Origin: Allacma fusca
Taxonomy: Eukaryota; Arthropoda; Collembola; Symphypleona; Sminthuridae
Reading direction: 5' to 3'
Assembly: GCA_947179485.1 (NCBI GenBank)
Contig: OX359248.1
Location: forward strand, 4,357,501 to 4,421,500
Length of the DNA stretch: 64,000 nucleotides
The notes beneath the pieces were generated by a model. It did not search any database, was not told the DNA's origin, and was given only the letters and a program-made list of their open reading frames with translations. Made by a program: the position numbers and the translations under genes. Shown here piece after piece: positions 21,947 through 34,344 of this stretch. Each line of letters opens with the position of its first letter. Positions within the stretch are counted from its first letter, which is position 1.

Positions 21947-24900
21947 TCATGTATCACAATCAATATTTGCAAACTTATCATCTTCCATTATTTTAAGTAA
22001 CTTATCCAAATTATTATGAACCTCAACGTCCCTATGCCCATACGCTAAACTTATATTAAAAGTACTGTGATACCTCTTATTATCAAAAGCATTTAAACCA
22101 CGTTTCTGTTCATTTACATTATATAACCTATGTCCTATTGAAGTTATTTTTCTATATCTAACCATTTTAGTTTCCCATGCATCTGTTAATACACGATCAA
22201 AATCATCAAACGTCTGATGATTCTTAACATAAGATTTTGGAATACCCTTTGCTTTCTTATCGACTAGACCATCATAAGTTAAGTAAGCATACATTTTAGA
22301 TTTTAAAAACCGGAAAGACTTAATCGGATGCCCCGCTGAGACATCCTTCATAACACCTCTAACTTTTTTATTATCTTCTACATAAAACTTGCCCCACTCA
22401 GCATTTACACTACTACAAGGCTTAAAATTAGATAAGTCAAAAAGTTCATGATGTTCCCTCATATCCTTATATACATCTAAATTATGGTTAGAACTCACTA
22501 TGCTTACCATTAAACTATCTGTGTCTGTACCTATAAGTTTCACCTCGCAATTGCTATCGCTATTATACTTTACCTTAAGATAATTATAGAAAAAGTCATA
22601 CATTATAATTTTGCTAATGTCTAAACATGAAATTCCTGTATAAATGGGTTTATTTAAATACGCGCTGCTTGTGCGCATGACGAATAAAGCAATATTGGGA
22701 GTTATCATAATGATATCTTTCAACGAGGACTTACGGGAAAAGTTTAAAACCCTATCATTGAACATAGAATTTTTATTTTTATTTTTAGTTAAAACATGAA
22801 TCACTGATCTATTTCTAACCTGCTCTATTGACTTCCCGAAGCAAGCGTTCACGCATAGTTTCCAGAAATCCTTCTCAAATTCCGTGGTAGCTACCTTCCG
22901 CTGCTCGGTACATAAATCGATAAAACACCTCAACCAATCTGACTGCTGAAATTTTAAAATTCTATGAACCCTATCTAGCGACATCCCTAATTCAATATAC
23001 TTTTTAAGAGTCCTATAATGAACTACGTACTTAGATTTTGGATGCAGATCTGCAATAAGCTTGCCAACCTTCATAGAGCCATGAGTTAATTTCAATTCAC
23101 TTTGCAAGTCAACTTGATGAGCAGACATTTCACTGATATCCACGCATCGCTTTTGCGGTGCAAGTGGATAGTCATTAAAATAATAATGCTTATCTTCATG
23201 CACAGAAAGATCAACCTCAAAAAAGTAGCCTTCTTCGCCATCATCAGGCAAGTTCATAATATTGTCAACTTGTGACAAATACATGACTTCTGAATCAGAC
23301 AGCCAAGAAAAGTTTTTTGTTGGCAGATGCGAATCCATTGCCTTTGCATACAACGCATTCGCATCCCAATACATAATATATTCACATTCTTTGGATGGAT
23401 TATAAGTTTCTGGGACATACTTATTATTAGCATCCGCATATCTTTTAGAACCTGAGCCGGCGTAACCACCCCTAAGTCCAGCCTCTAAAAAGACATGTAT
23501 ATCGCTATCTCTGATATAATCCAATTTAACCTTGCTATACTTTAATGCAGCCTGCCAAGTTATCATTGGTAAACTGAAAAAGCGAGCAGGGTCCAAGTTA
23601 AATGAACTTATGAAAAGATTACGGAAATTTTGAAAAACATCAGCCAACAAGGTGACATCTAACTTGCAATAAAAATTGCAGTATTCACCCATGTCCTTTA
23701 TACCAAACTTTTCCCAGACCAATTGAGCATGCTGATAATCAGCCGGACTAATATGCTCGTCCTTCAGTTTGGAATAAAAGGATTCTATTGGCGGAAGTTC
23801 CGTTTTCGCCAAATCAGAAAAAGAAGTTATGGCCTCATAAGGAAATATACCCTTCTTAAAAAGCAGATGTTGGTGTGCTGTAGCATTAGGATAATCCTGA
23901 CTAAAAACCTCCTTAGTAATTCTAAACTTTTCGGAACCTTTCTCTCCTAATACCCCTGCAAGTTTATCCAAGGAACTACTCAGAAATTTTAAGCTGTCAA
24001 TGAAAACTAACCTTTTATTAATTTCCATAGACAAAAACTTTTCTGAGCTAAGTGGAATAGCAGTGACAGACTCAATGGACTCATGGTCCAGATGTTTCAC
24101 TATAGGATGACTATCGTAACCACAGAGATTATGCACCACAACCGGAATTTTTTTGCAATAACTAGCTTTTATATTGCATTTACTATGAGCCTGCCCTATA
24201 TACATATGTGTAAAGTGGTCGTGATGCTCCACACTCTTTTCACCATCCTCTCCAAATGGATCAATGAGTCCTTCACAGAAATAACAGATGCCCTGGTTAA
24301 TGGAATTCATATTTGAAGGATACTTCCTATTACTAGAAGCCTCTGCCTGCCTAAGTTTAATTTCGTCCAAGAGAGTAGATGAAAAGAGGTTTATATCGGT
24401 AAAAAACGAGTCCATAAGATTCTCATCATCACTTTGAATGTGATAAGTGCTCTTATGCCTAAGGGACCCGTTGGGACCTATACAGATATATGAGTATGAA
24501 CATGGGATGTGCTCCTCTGTATATTCCCTTGTCCCAGCAGTGACTGTCGGCTGAAACTGGTAGGCATGTGGATTCGGAACTTTGCCATATCTATCAGCTT
24601 TCGTTGGATCTTTAGGAACAAGTTTGGACTCAAAGTCCAAATATATAACATAAGGGGCTGGGACCATATAATTGAAACCGTCAAATTGAATTTTAGATTG
24701 AGGTTCAGAGTTAAAGATGGCCTTTTGAGCTCCAATAGAAGAACAGCGCTCAATATGCCGGAGTAAAGTGTCAGCGGAACGAAATGTTTGTAAACAATAT
24801 CTGCAAAGATGCACTCTATATCGGAGCTGAGGATGACAGAACAAGCTATCAATATCCCTACACAATACGAAATGTTCGTTGACACTATCGTCAACTCGTG

Positions 24901-26454
24901 TTGGGACCTTCTGAGTAGGATCAATTATGTTCTCCTCACGATCTTTCTGAATGATCATGAAGAGGTCTATATTGTAATGACTATTTTTGTTAATTAATGC
25001 CCTGTGTTTTCTTTTTTCATTGTTAACCGTATCATTTATATTATTACTATCGACTGTCTTACTTATATACAGAGGAAAGGTATTTCTATGAATCATGTTT
25101 CTACGTTTAATGCTGTGTGCCCTGGCATCTAAATTATCGAACTCACTATGGTTAGCTGTAACTCCAGTATCATCAAAACCAAAAATATTAACAGAAAGGA
25201 ATGGGTTCTGACGTTCAAACCTAGGGACCTGCTCTAGTGTCATTGGCATATGTATACCTGTCAAATCTAACTGCCTGATAATGCATCTGTAACGTTGCAT
25301 TTGCTCATGAGCATTATTATTTAAACCTCGTATACCTGCAGCAATTGCAAATAAAAAGCATGAGTCTAAATCCCTGGAACTTCTATAACGCTGTTGGCTA
25401 GGATGTACTTTTTCCTGATTGTAAGCCTGTGCACTATTGTTAACGTTAATAAATAAACATTTCTTATTTTCATCAAGTGCATTCTGAAGTAAGTAAGGAA
25501 GTTTTGTGTATGTACCACCCCGCAGGGGTTGATACTTTGTAATAATAAAATCTAAACTGGGAATATCTATCAAAACTAGCCCCGATCCATTCTCACAAAA
25601 TTCTTCAATCATAATTATGAGTTTCTGAATAATTGTTTCTATAGTTAAGTCAATAGTACTTTCATGAAGTATTAAATGTGATAAAGATGACATCCACTTT
25701 GATATTCTCTGGGAGTTACCCTCAGAGTCTATCTTTTCAAAGATACAATTAATATGAAATATTATCTTTAAATTCCTAAAAACCTGTAGATCATTTTTGA
25801 TTTGTTGAACTAGCTGGGGTCTAATAGCATCCATTACCCCTCTTATATCGTTCGAATGTGACATGCTACTAAGATCTATTCTATAGGATTTCAAATTTTC
25901 AGATATGTTAGAACTAATGGGATAGAGTTTAAATGTAAATTTATTACGCTTTTTTTTAGTACTACGCTTCTTTCTTACAGAACCATTGTCCCTAACTTCA
26001 TCATTTACATCAATAATTTCTAATTCTACGTCATGGGCATTAATATGTTCAGTGTACAAGTTTCTGTTACTAAATTCTATATTACATCTAACACATGTGT
26101 ATCTTTTAGATCTATGTGATGTCTTATGAATAGTGTAATCAGTTTGTGTAGCAAAATACAGTGGACAGTAGGAACATTGTAGTTTTGTAGAACCTGGATT
26201 TTGCAGCAGATGTTGGTCTTGTAAGTTGTTATGTTCGGCGATCAAGTTGCTCTTGCGGATGTCGGTTTCCATGACCTCGATGACTTCGTTCATCACAGTA
26301 GGTGATAGAACGGGTAGAGGAGCAGCATCTCCAGCCATGGCTTCTTGCGTCTGAATCTCCAAGCATGAATCACACAGGTCCTCGGCTTTGCAGGATGCAC
26401 TGTCAGCCACGCAGAAATGGAAATCTTCCTCCAGGTCCATGGCATTGAGGGGAT
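21947..26454 (-). CDS. Polinton protein-primed DNA polymerase B, main exon
   Basis: A single long exon of about 1,500 codons; the first in-frame ATG is at 26440. The order is two C2H2 zinc fingers near the start (CSYCPLYF and CVRCNIEF); a terminal-protein-like region; exonuclease motifs YVIYLDFESK, VHNLCGYDSH and YCKLDVTLLADV; then polymerase motifs YWDANALYAKAM (A), KLCVNACFGKS (B) and IGTDTDSL (C). These identify a family B, protein-primed replicase that copies the element from its ends. Directly upstream of the ATG stands a consensus acceptor (TTTACTTACAG at about 26,455), so the reading frame probably enters from upstream exons at 26634-26762 and 26865-27345. Confidence 0.95.
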
Positions 26455-26633
26455 CTGTAAGTAAATAATAACATAAAGATGATTAGTTTTTTCAAAAAAA
26501 AAAAAAAAAAAAAAAAGAGTCTTTCGCAAATCATAATTTGCACTCGGTAAAAAATTTTTTGCACATACAAAGAAAATTACACAGAAATCCGAATCTCGTG
26601 ATTTCGGACAAGTTCAAAAAAATGTATATTTAC

Positions 26634-26762
26634 CTTGTGATCCTTGCATATCCTGCGCATTTTGAACCTCAATTGGAGTTTGGAGATCTTCCATGACCTC
26701 AGCAATCCTTAAGGCATCGAGCAGCTCATCATCGGCATCCGAGTCCATACCATCCACCCGTT
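26634..26762 (-). CDS. probable middle coding exon of the POLB gene
   Basis: 129 bases, open throughout, acidic (DSDADDELLDALRIAEVMED), with an acceptor TTTTTCAG on one side and a donor CAAG/GTAAAT on the other. Its phase suits the polymerase exon downstream. Host-style introns in Polinton genes are known from other animals. Transcripts would be needed to confirm use. Confidence 0.65.
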
Positions 26763-26864
26763 CTGAAAAATAAATAACATTCATAAGTTTAATGCATAAT
26801 AATAAGAATATTTACCATTAACAACAACAAAAATAATATTTAAATTAAAATAATATTAAATTAC

Positions 26865-27345
26865 TAATTTTCCTTGGCACAGCGACAGCCGGAGCTTCCA
26901 TTTGGCGTTTAAGCAACTCTCGTCGTACAGCTGCCTCCTTTTCACGCTTTGAATTTTCCAGAGCGGCTTGCTGCTTCCGTTTATCGGCTTCCGCCGCAAG
27001 GAATTTTTGAAGACCCTCATTTTCACGGCACTTTTTCGTGTAATGCTGTACTAAGTCCTTACATTTAGCAAATTTTTCGTTGCACTTGCAACGAAACACA
27101 GGTGTAACACAGCACATATTCTTTTTCCTCCACTTGGACATATCACTAGGTAAGTTTTTGCAATCTTTATCATTGTCGTTTGTTTCGATGTGCTTCACGA
27201 GATCTTTAATAGTGTTAAATCCAACCTCACAAACACAAACCAGTTTCTTCACAAGTACCTTTACTCCGTCAACAACTTCCACAAACTCGTTTGGCAGAGG
27301 GACCGAAGAACTACTTCCTACATTGCTAGCTTGGTTGCTTGCCAT
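26865..27345 (-). CDS. probable first coding exon of the POLB gene, or a separate zinc-finger gene
   Basis: About 160 codons from the ATG at 27345. It carries three Cys/His clusters (CVCEVGFNTIKDLVKH, CCVTPVFRCKC and a CKDLVQHYTKKC segment) that look like degenerate zinc fingers, then a long charged helix rich in Lys, Glu and Ala (probable coiled coil), ending before a donor-like TTA/GTAATT at 26864. The donor is weaker than consensus. If it is not spliced, the frame runs a few codons further and stops at 26845, giving an independent 166-residue protein. Confidence 0.6.
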
Positions 27346-27567
27346 TTTTTTCAAAAAATTACTTGAAAAATTACTTCAAAAACTTTAAAACAGATTCAAA
27401 AACTTGAAAGTTTTGAGAAAATTTTGGGAAAAAATTCCAGTGGAACTTTCAACAGTCAGCTCAACAGTGATTTACTCAACAATAAACAAGTGAATGAAAT
27501 TATATACATTATTTCAAGTCAACACCATTCAGACTTGCTGCTAACCCAGGACGGCTGCATTCGGTAC

Positions 27568-27905
27568 ATTCTATTTAAGACTTAAGCCTTTCCTTTCCTT
27601 TACCGCTATACCGAGCGTCCCTTCAGTGCACATATACAAAACCCATGTGCTTGCTTGGACACTTGTTTCCAACGAGCATAAACTTGGAGTATTTTAGACT
27701 TAATCCTTTTCTTTGACATTGGTATACCGACAGTCCCTTCGCAGTCCAAAATATACAAAACCCCAAGTGCTTGCTTGGACACTTGTTTCCAGCGAGCATA
27801 AACTTGGAGTATTTTAGACTTAATCCTTTTCCTTGACATTATTATACCGTATTTTAGACATAAGCCTTTTGCCGGCAGTACCTTCAAAGCCCACAAGTGT
27901 CCTTC
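27568..27905. repeat. tandem repeat of 120-bp period near the right end of the Polinton
   Basis: GTGCTTGCTTGGACACTTGT recurs exactly 120 bases apart (27,647 and 27,767) inside two nearly identical units, flanked by partial third copies with TATTTTAGAC or TATTTAAGAC cores. The 115-codon minus-strand frame across it is a by-product. No matching repeat was seen at the left end. Confidence 0.9.
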
Positions 27906-28057
27906 TGCAATCCTTTGATTGACAGATGATTGACAGGTGATGGACACCTGCACTTATTCAAGGCTTTACCGTCCGCATTATATATATATACACCATATAT
28001 ATATATATATATATAATTATATACACACACATATATATACATCGAGGTCATAACGGC

Positions 28058-28134
28058 GGATTAGGGGATTAAGGTCGCCTATACCTTCAACATGGGGCGT
28101 TTTTCCAAGCGTGGGCATACGTATAGCTACTACT
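28058..28134 (-). repeat. Polinton right terminal inverted repeat
   Basis: Exact reverse complement of 10703-10779, ending GCTACTACT directly before the TACGAC duplication. Confidence 0.97.
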
Positions 28135-28140
28135 TACGAC
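28135..28140. repeat. right target-site duplication of the Polinton (TACGAC)
   Basis: Second copy of the hexamer found at 10697-10702. Confidence 0.97.
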
Positions 28141-29909
28141 GGCCTTGTGTGGTAGTCACATTGGATGATGAGGGTATCTATACAACCCGTATGCGATTTG
28201 ATTTGTGGGATGTATCACAGAGGTAGTAGCAGCTTTACAAGTGATGAATTACAATAGAAGGGATCTCCTCTAAGGTTTGCATTTGAGTCCTTTTACTTGC
28301 TCCACACTTTTAGAAGTAACATGTACGGAAGGCGCAAGACTAATAAACTGGCAGTCACTCTAATCGAAGCTGAAAGATGAGTAGCAAAACGTTCTAAAAT
28401 TCCGCAGTGCTTCCTAGCAAAGATGCACTGCTTTTAGTGAGTAGGAGAATATGTATTAATATACATATGTGTAATTATGTAATTACATTCTATCGGTTTC
28501 CCACTACAAAATGTTAACATCTTACGCTTTAGCACGGAAGAAACGTTTATGCACACACACACACACACATATGTACATAGTGCAAACAACAAAAATGCGT
28601 GCATGTTTTCAAGAAACCTGTTACCCTTGAGGGATCAGTTCAAGTCATGTAAAATACGTTCCTGATTTTTCTCGTTTCTATTTCGACCTTCTTCTGCTGT
28701 AAATCCAATTTTGAATTTTAATGGGCAATTATTTATTCTTTGTCTCTTTCAGTACTTGTGTTAAATAGATTTCAATTACGTGGCAGCACCTAAATTTCCA
28801 AAAGAATAAATCCATTCCAACAGCAGTTCCATTTCTTTTTTACGTCTGCATTATAAAATAATGTGTATCTAATCAATTACAAACACTAAAAGTAAAAGCA
28901 TAACAAAAGCAATAAAACCATAAATCTGTCTCACAAGTATTTTGTTTTAGCCTTTTTCTTGCTTGTTTTAAGTTGTCTCTTGTCTCAATGTTGAACTCCA
29001 AACAGTGGTTCTTCCTTCCAAAAATATTAAAAGGTTCAGGCAGAAGTTCAATTTAGTAGTGCCAATGTCTTAAAGATACAAATGAAACAAGAACATCTCA
29101 ATAATTTTAAGCTGTAATAATTTTCCTGGAACAAGAAGGAATCAAAGTCTAAAAATAGAATATACTATTTAATTCAAGTAAGTTTTTTCCAGTCACTTTT
29201 TTCCTTCACTGGAATTTTGGTTTGAACACGTGCATGTATTCCTATTAATTGACAATAATATGGAATTGGAGGCTCCTGGCATTGGCGAAACAGGTTCATC
29301 ATCAACCAACTAATGATATGTATTTCACACTAGGAAGATTCTTAGAAGAGAAAACACCTCAGGAAATTTATCCCGTGTATAGAAATTTTATCCCATCGTT
29401 CCGGACCACACGTAACGATAGGGTTCCCCAGCATAGGAATCCTAATGTTTTTAAAAGGGAATGTTAAAGAACAAAGTTAACTCCTAAAGTGAAACATTTT
29501 CCAATAGGCGTGAAGTGTGCATAAAAGTGCAACATTTGTTCTAAAAAAAAGTTGAGGGAAAGATCCAATCCATAAATAGAACAAGATCAAAGAGCCGCAC
29601 ACGCGATTTTGTTTTTGGTGGAAAAAACACAGAGAGATCTATTGTTCATGCTTATACAAGTGTTTCTGTGTGTACATGTAGCTGATAAAATTGGACAAGT
29701 TGAAAAGAGCTTGAGATTGGAATGGATAGGGAAATCTCGAGGGAATCCGCAGTCTACTTGCATTAGAGGGTGACCATAACTGAAAAGGAAACTCTTGAAA
29801 TAGAGAGAAAAACGGTTCTCCCGACCACCAGAAGCCACTCACCAATATTATTTATTAGTTGGTCGTTGTGTGGTGTTTAAGATTAAGCTCCAGCACTTCA
29901 GTTCATGAT
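28141..29909. other. intergenic DNA right of the Polinton
   Basis: No coding exon recognised. There is a CA run at about 28,550-28,568 and scattered AT-rich DNA. The last few hundred bases should hold the promoter and leader of the serine-protease-homologue gene. Confidence 0.5.
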
Positions 29910-32900
29910 ATGATGATGGACGGTCATAGGAGTTTTATGGGTTTTTTATGTCTCTCTTCCCTCTGTTTGCTCTCCTTGACTCCCGAACGGTCTGAAGGCC
30001 AGGCCCAGTCTTCCTTAAGATTAGCACAATGTGAGCCAAGTTTTATGTTTCGTTCAAAATTTATAGCCATTTATGTAATTTAGCAACTAAAAGTAGAACA
30101 GTACTAATATATATCCACAGGATGGCTCACAATATTTTTCTTACTTCCCTTTCAGGTCAATCGTTAGTCATTCCTCTATTTCCATGAAAGTAAATTCACA
30201 TGAAAATCCCCTCTCAATAGAGCATGTGGCTGAGACTTTTTCTCATTTAGATAGGCTAAAGGCCAAATAGTAAAGTTATCGGTTGAATTCCAATGATTTA
30301 GCGTTTAATTTAAGTCATAGAAAATTTCAAACTATAGAACTCAACTCCTCTCCAAGCTCAACAGCTTTCCAAAGTAAGGAATGGAGAAAGTTATGAAGAC
30401 TACTTGTTTTTTTCAAGGGTTTTTGCTATAACCATGCAGATGGCAAACTTCCACGGAAGTGACATTTTGGTCATAGTTCAAAAACTTGGAAATTTAGTAG
30501 AGATTCTTTTTTTCTGACAAATCCTGTAAAGAATGGATTTACTTTTTAACAATACTAAATTTGAGCAACAAGTGTGAGAGATTATTTTAATCACCCTGTA
30601 GTAAACCAAACATTTTATGGTAGTTTATACAAGCTAATAGTTTCCTAATGGTTATCAAACATCGGATGTACAGTCAGTATGAGCGCAGAGAGTATAGCTA
30701 AGTACACCGAATGCTATTCGGAAAAAACTTGTTGCTGGTTAAAAAAATATGGTAGAATATTGTAGAAGTGAGATGAAGTAGATATTCGCAGATGTATCAC
30801 AGCACTGTCAGTTCACTTCATGCGCATTTAAATCCCAAACATATCCTCCTTAAAAAGTTTGTTTGTGTGGAATAATTTCTGTGAGCTTTGTACTCATGTA
30901 CAGCGACCGACTGTGGGAGGCTAGATGAGATTCCTGGAGACCTGCGAACCAAAGTTCCATGGACTGCGTCAATATTTATTCGCGTGCAGAATGGCGAATA
31001 TAAATTCTGGCTGCATGGTGTTATTCTCGGTCCCACAACAGTCCTCAGCGTTGCAGGGGGCAGTTTCGGAGAGCCTCTGACTTCCAAGCAAGGGAAATAT
31101 AAGATTCCAAATCCAAAGAAAATCCGTATCGGAGCTGCCTTAACTTCTTCAAACACTGAAGAACAAGATTCCCATGCTCAATTTTCTGATGTATGTGTGC
31201 AAAAAGATACTTGTATGAGACCCTAGCAAACATTTCTCCGTCTCCTAAGCTTCTTCAAGCAAATAACTAAAGACACCCTTACTCTTCTGTTTTACAGGAA
31301 ATATTTTTAAGGTTAGCTTTCTTTGCAGTTAGTACCAAATGTCCTATATTTGTACAATGGTCAAAATTTATTTGTAAGGGATGCTAGCTGAAAAGAAAGA
31401 TTTGTAATATTATTATTTAATTTTCCGGAAAATATAATGCTGACTTTGCCAAGCAATTGTGACCAGGTCTAAAATGTTGAGATATGTACAGAAATAAAGT
31501 AAGTTTTTAGAAATTCAGCAGAAAATGCTGCTTGAATAGAAGATTCTTTCCATTGGCTGAGTTATTGGGGGAGGGGAAGAAATGTTTTATAGGACTCCAA
31601 ACACAAATCCTATCTGCTGATGTGGTATTTTCTCCATGAAAAGTTACTTGTACATATTTGAATTGAAGCTTATATTGGAAAATCCCTGGTACGCCAAACC
31701 AAGATAATTAAAATGTATCCATGATTTTTTCAGGTTACTTATATACTCCCCTACGGCCATCACGAGCCTGTCAACAAAAAATTTCATTTTATGTTGTATC
31801 ATTTAAAAACGCCGTTGGACTTGACTGGACCACATGTGCGAGCAATCTGTATGCCGTTCGTGCTCCGGGGAAGAACCTCAAGCCCATTTGAGTTTCAGTT
31901 CACCCAGGGTGGATTTGTGAATCCTCCTAGGGAAGACGGTTCAATGGAGTTGGGGGTATTTAAAGTCTTAGGAGGCAAGGAACAAGAATGTGAAGAAAGT
32001 TTCGTGTCGAGATACAATGAAACAGCGGATCATGTATTCTGTGGCAGAGTAAATCCCGGTAATAGGAAACCACTATAATTACTTCCAACCGGTTTAACAG
32101 AGTCACTCAAAAACATTGGGCCTCCTCCAAAACCAGCTGCAGCTGCTGGCAAAAACGATAATGATAGCTCGGCAGTCGTTTCCTGATGTTTACACTATAG
32201 GAGTTGCTTCTATGGCCTATTGACCATGCTCAATTACAAAGTTTAGGGTGTGTAAGAATTTGTCAGTAAGGTCGAATGAAATTTTTCAAATCCCCGAATT
32301 ATTTATTACTATTTTCAAAAATAATCAAATCTCTGATCTTACAACGTTTTCATCTTGCGGTTAATTTAATCATCTCATCTAACGCAAGATTTTTTTTTCC
32401 TTTCCTTTATTTTGAGTAAGCTCAAACTCACAACCCTATTTAGACTTATGCAGGTCAAGCAGATGAAATCAGGTAACTATATATTCTACATTATTATACC
32501 CTCTCTAACTCGCTCCGGTTAGATTGAGACTAGAAATGCTCAAGTAATCCTTAAATTTAGTCAGGCCAGTAAGGTTAACTCAAATTACACAAACATCAGT
32601 GAACTGTTGTTAAAATGATCTGCGTTTACATGTGCATTATTACTTTCACGCTACATTTCTTCTGGCCGAGCAAGTGAGACAATTGATTTGAGTCACTCTG
32701 TAACCTGCTCATGTATAGCATTTGTTCATTAGACAAATCCGTGCACTTTCTCAGCCACATGCTAATGTTGGATAGATGGCCTATAATACGGGGAGATTTT
32801 GTATGTCTAACAGAATTAATAATAATTTATCCTCAGGCTCAAATCCGAACAATCAATGTTTAGTACATGGGAGCGTGGTGGCATTTCCATTGTCTAATCA

Positions 32901-33027
32901 CTGGTTCTTAGCAGGAATAGCAGCTCTTATTCCCGCACCCGAGGCCCAGACATGTAATCCAAGCGGACTTTACTTTTATGGAAGGACTCTCACGCACCTT
33001 GACTGGATTTTCAACAGTTTCAAGTGA
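29910..33027 (+). CDS. secreted serine protease homologue, catalytically dead
   Basis: Four exons, 29910-30030, 30886-31190, 31734-32058 and 32837-33027, join with agreeing phases into 313 residues. Exon 1 encodes a signal peptide (SFMGFLCLSSLCLLSL). The S1 fold is visible: PWTASIFI, then VILGPTTVLSVAG, then LKTPLDLTGPHVRAICMPF, then the C-terminal NHWFLAGIAAL and HLDWIFNSF. All three catalytic residues are gone. The TAAHC position reads SVAGGS, the DIALL position reads HFMLY, and the GDSGGP position reads LVHGSV. Several usual disulfide cysteines are missing too. Such homologues often act as cofactors or binding proteins in arthropod immunity; whether this one does is unknown. Exon 2 could also receive other exons not recognised between 30.0 and 30.9 kb. 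Confidence 0.75.
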
Positions 33028-33327
33028 AAATTTATATATTTTTTGTATCCAACTATAGATAATTATACAGGAGGTAATTTAAATGGTAGCCAACTTCCAT
33101 ACGAGAATACTGCGCCTTTTACCAGCGAAAGTGAACAATCAGCAAGTTTTTAAACGTAAAAAGGAATAAAATACTTAGTAAATATTGCAGATTTTTAGTT
33201 TCCCTTTTGCAGAATACACGTTTTATCTTCGCCGAATACATTCAAACGTTATTTGTGCTTTAAATAATTGACGATGCTAGTAAGGAGTCATTATGGTGAA
33301 AATAATTAAGCTGATAATATAACTTAG

Positions 33328-33592
33328 GTGCAGTCCAAACATGTTCGCTTGCGAAGACTCTGGTTCCTGTATTCCATTAAGCAGCGTTTGCAATTCTGTG
33401 CCGGATTGTGGAGATAAATCGGATGAAGACCCTCGTCTCTGTGCTGCGGAAAACCATTGCTCGGGAAATGTATTGACTCACGGATGTGGTCTTAATGGAA
33501 AGTGCATTAGCAAGGATCAATTATGTAATCGCAAACGCGACTGTCCGGATGGCAGTGATGAAAATCCCTTCTTTTGTAGTACGGGCTCTTAG
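33328..33592 (+). pseudogene. orphan exon with two LDL-receptor class A modules
   Basis: The exon begins after a TTAG acceptor and encodes CSPNMFACEDSGSCIPLSSV, then CNSVPDCGDKSDEDPRLC, then a second module ending CNRKRDCPDGSDENPFFC. Both keep six cysteines and the calcium-binding CxDGSDE or CGDKSDE acidic box. It lies 300 bases after the stop of the serine-protease homologue on the same strand. Its start phase (2) does not match any donor of that gene, and no start exon of its own was found. LDLa modules normally precede the protease domain in modular serine proteases. This may be a remnant of a second such gene, or an exon whose partners lie in diverged sequence. Confidence 0.55.
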
Positions 33593-34344
33593 CTCACTTA
33601 CAACTAGTACTTCTTTCACAGTAAAGTTATTACAGCTCCTTTATAACATAGAATCTCTCCCAAGTTCTTCTTGCTAGATGCCATTAAATCAAATGCGAGA
33701 GCCTCTACTTTTGCAGAAAAGATGACTACATATTACATGCTTTGTTACAAGAATCAATTCGACTTACTTCCATAAGGAATTTTAGAAGTTCATGTTTTGT
33801 CAAGGAAAACCTATGTTAGTTAGCACAAACGGCATCTGTGGCTGTATTCACGAATGTATCCAAACTCCAAACTGACTAAATTAACTCGTTACTATTCATA
33901 GCAATCATAGTTCATGTTTTATGGTAAAATATCGAGTACAAAGTACAAGATAACTGCGTTGATTTTAATTCTGGAGTTTGTGAATAGTTTTGAATCTTGA
34001 TTACATCAAACCAATTATTAACACCACCATCTTTACTCATTATTTCCTACGCAAATTCTTCTCCGAAACTTAAGAATTATTTTGGCATGAATACGAATAA
34101 TAACAAAAATTGGTCTAACCCCGGGTAACATGTAATTTGATATTTACATGCCGTATTTTTCGGATGCATCAAAGCCCCCCATCATCATATCAGGTTATTT
34201 TGTGGCATATGGCAACGTTTCCGTCAGAACGTACTTGCAATACACGAGGCAAAGCTTTCCATGCTGAGGCGGCTACTTTAAGCCAAGTCATTCGCAAAAC
34301 AACGATATCACACTGCAACCAAATGTGAAAACATTTGTCACAGG
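33593..34344. other. short gap before the DET1 3' end
   Basis: Nothing firm. A frame at about 34,160-34,255 reading KPPIIISGYFVAYGNVSVRT weakly suggests a complement-control (sushi) remnant, which would suit a decayed modular protease, but cysteines are lacking. Confidence 0.3.

Larger units (their letters stand above)
10703..28134. mobile_element. Polinton (Maverick) element, looks whole
   Basis: 17.4 kb, bounded by 77-bp identical inverted repeats that begin AGTAGTAGC and by a perfect TACGAC duplication. The parts in order are: duplicated-domain protein, conserved Polinton protein, pVI-like protein, double jelly-roll capsid protein and protease (all +); two small conserved proteins (-); integrase and two accessory proteins (+); packaging ATPase and POLB (-). 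No breaks were recognised in the main genes. Identical terminal repeats, a perfect target duplication and open genes point to a young insertion. It sits between host genes and does not interrupt a recognised exon. Confidence 0.97.

Noticed and set aside
27606-27953. 115-codon minus-strand frame in the Polinton with an internal protein repeat
   Set aside because: The repeat reflects the 120-bp DNA tandem; no start context or conserved Polinton counterpart is known to me.
27979-28040. Possible CRISPR-like or satellite array near the Polinton right end
   Set aside because: Only mixed TA and CA dinucleotide runs without unit structure.
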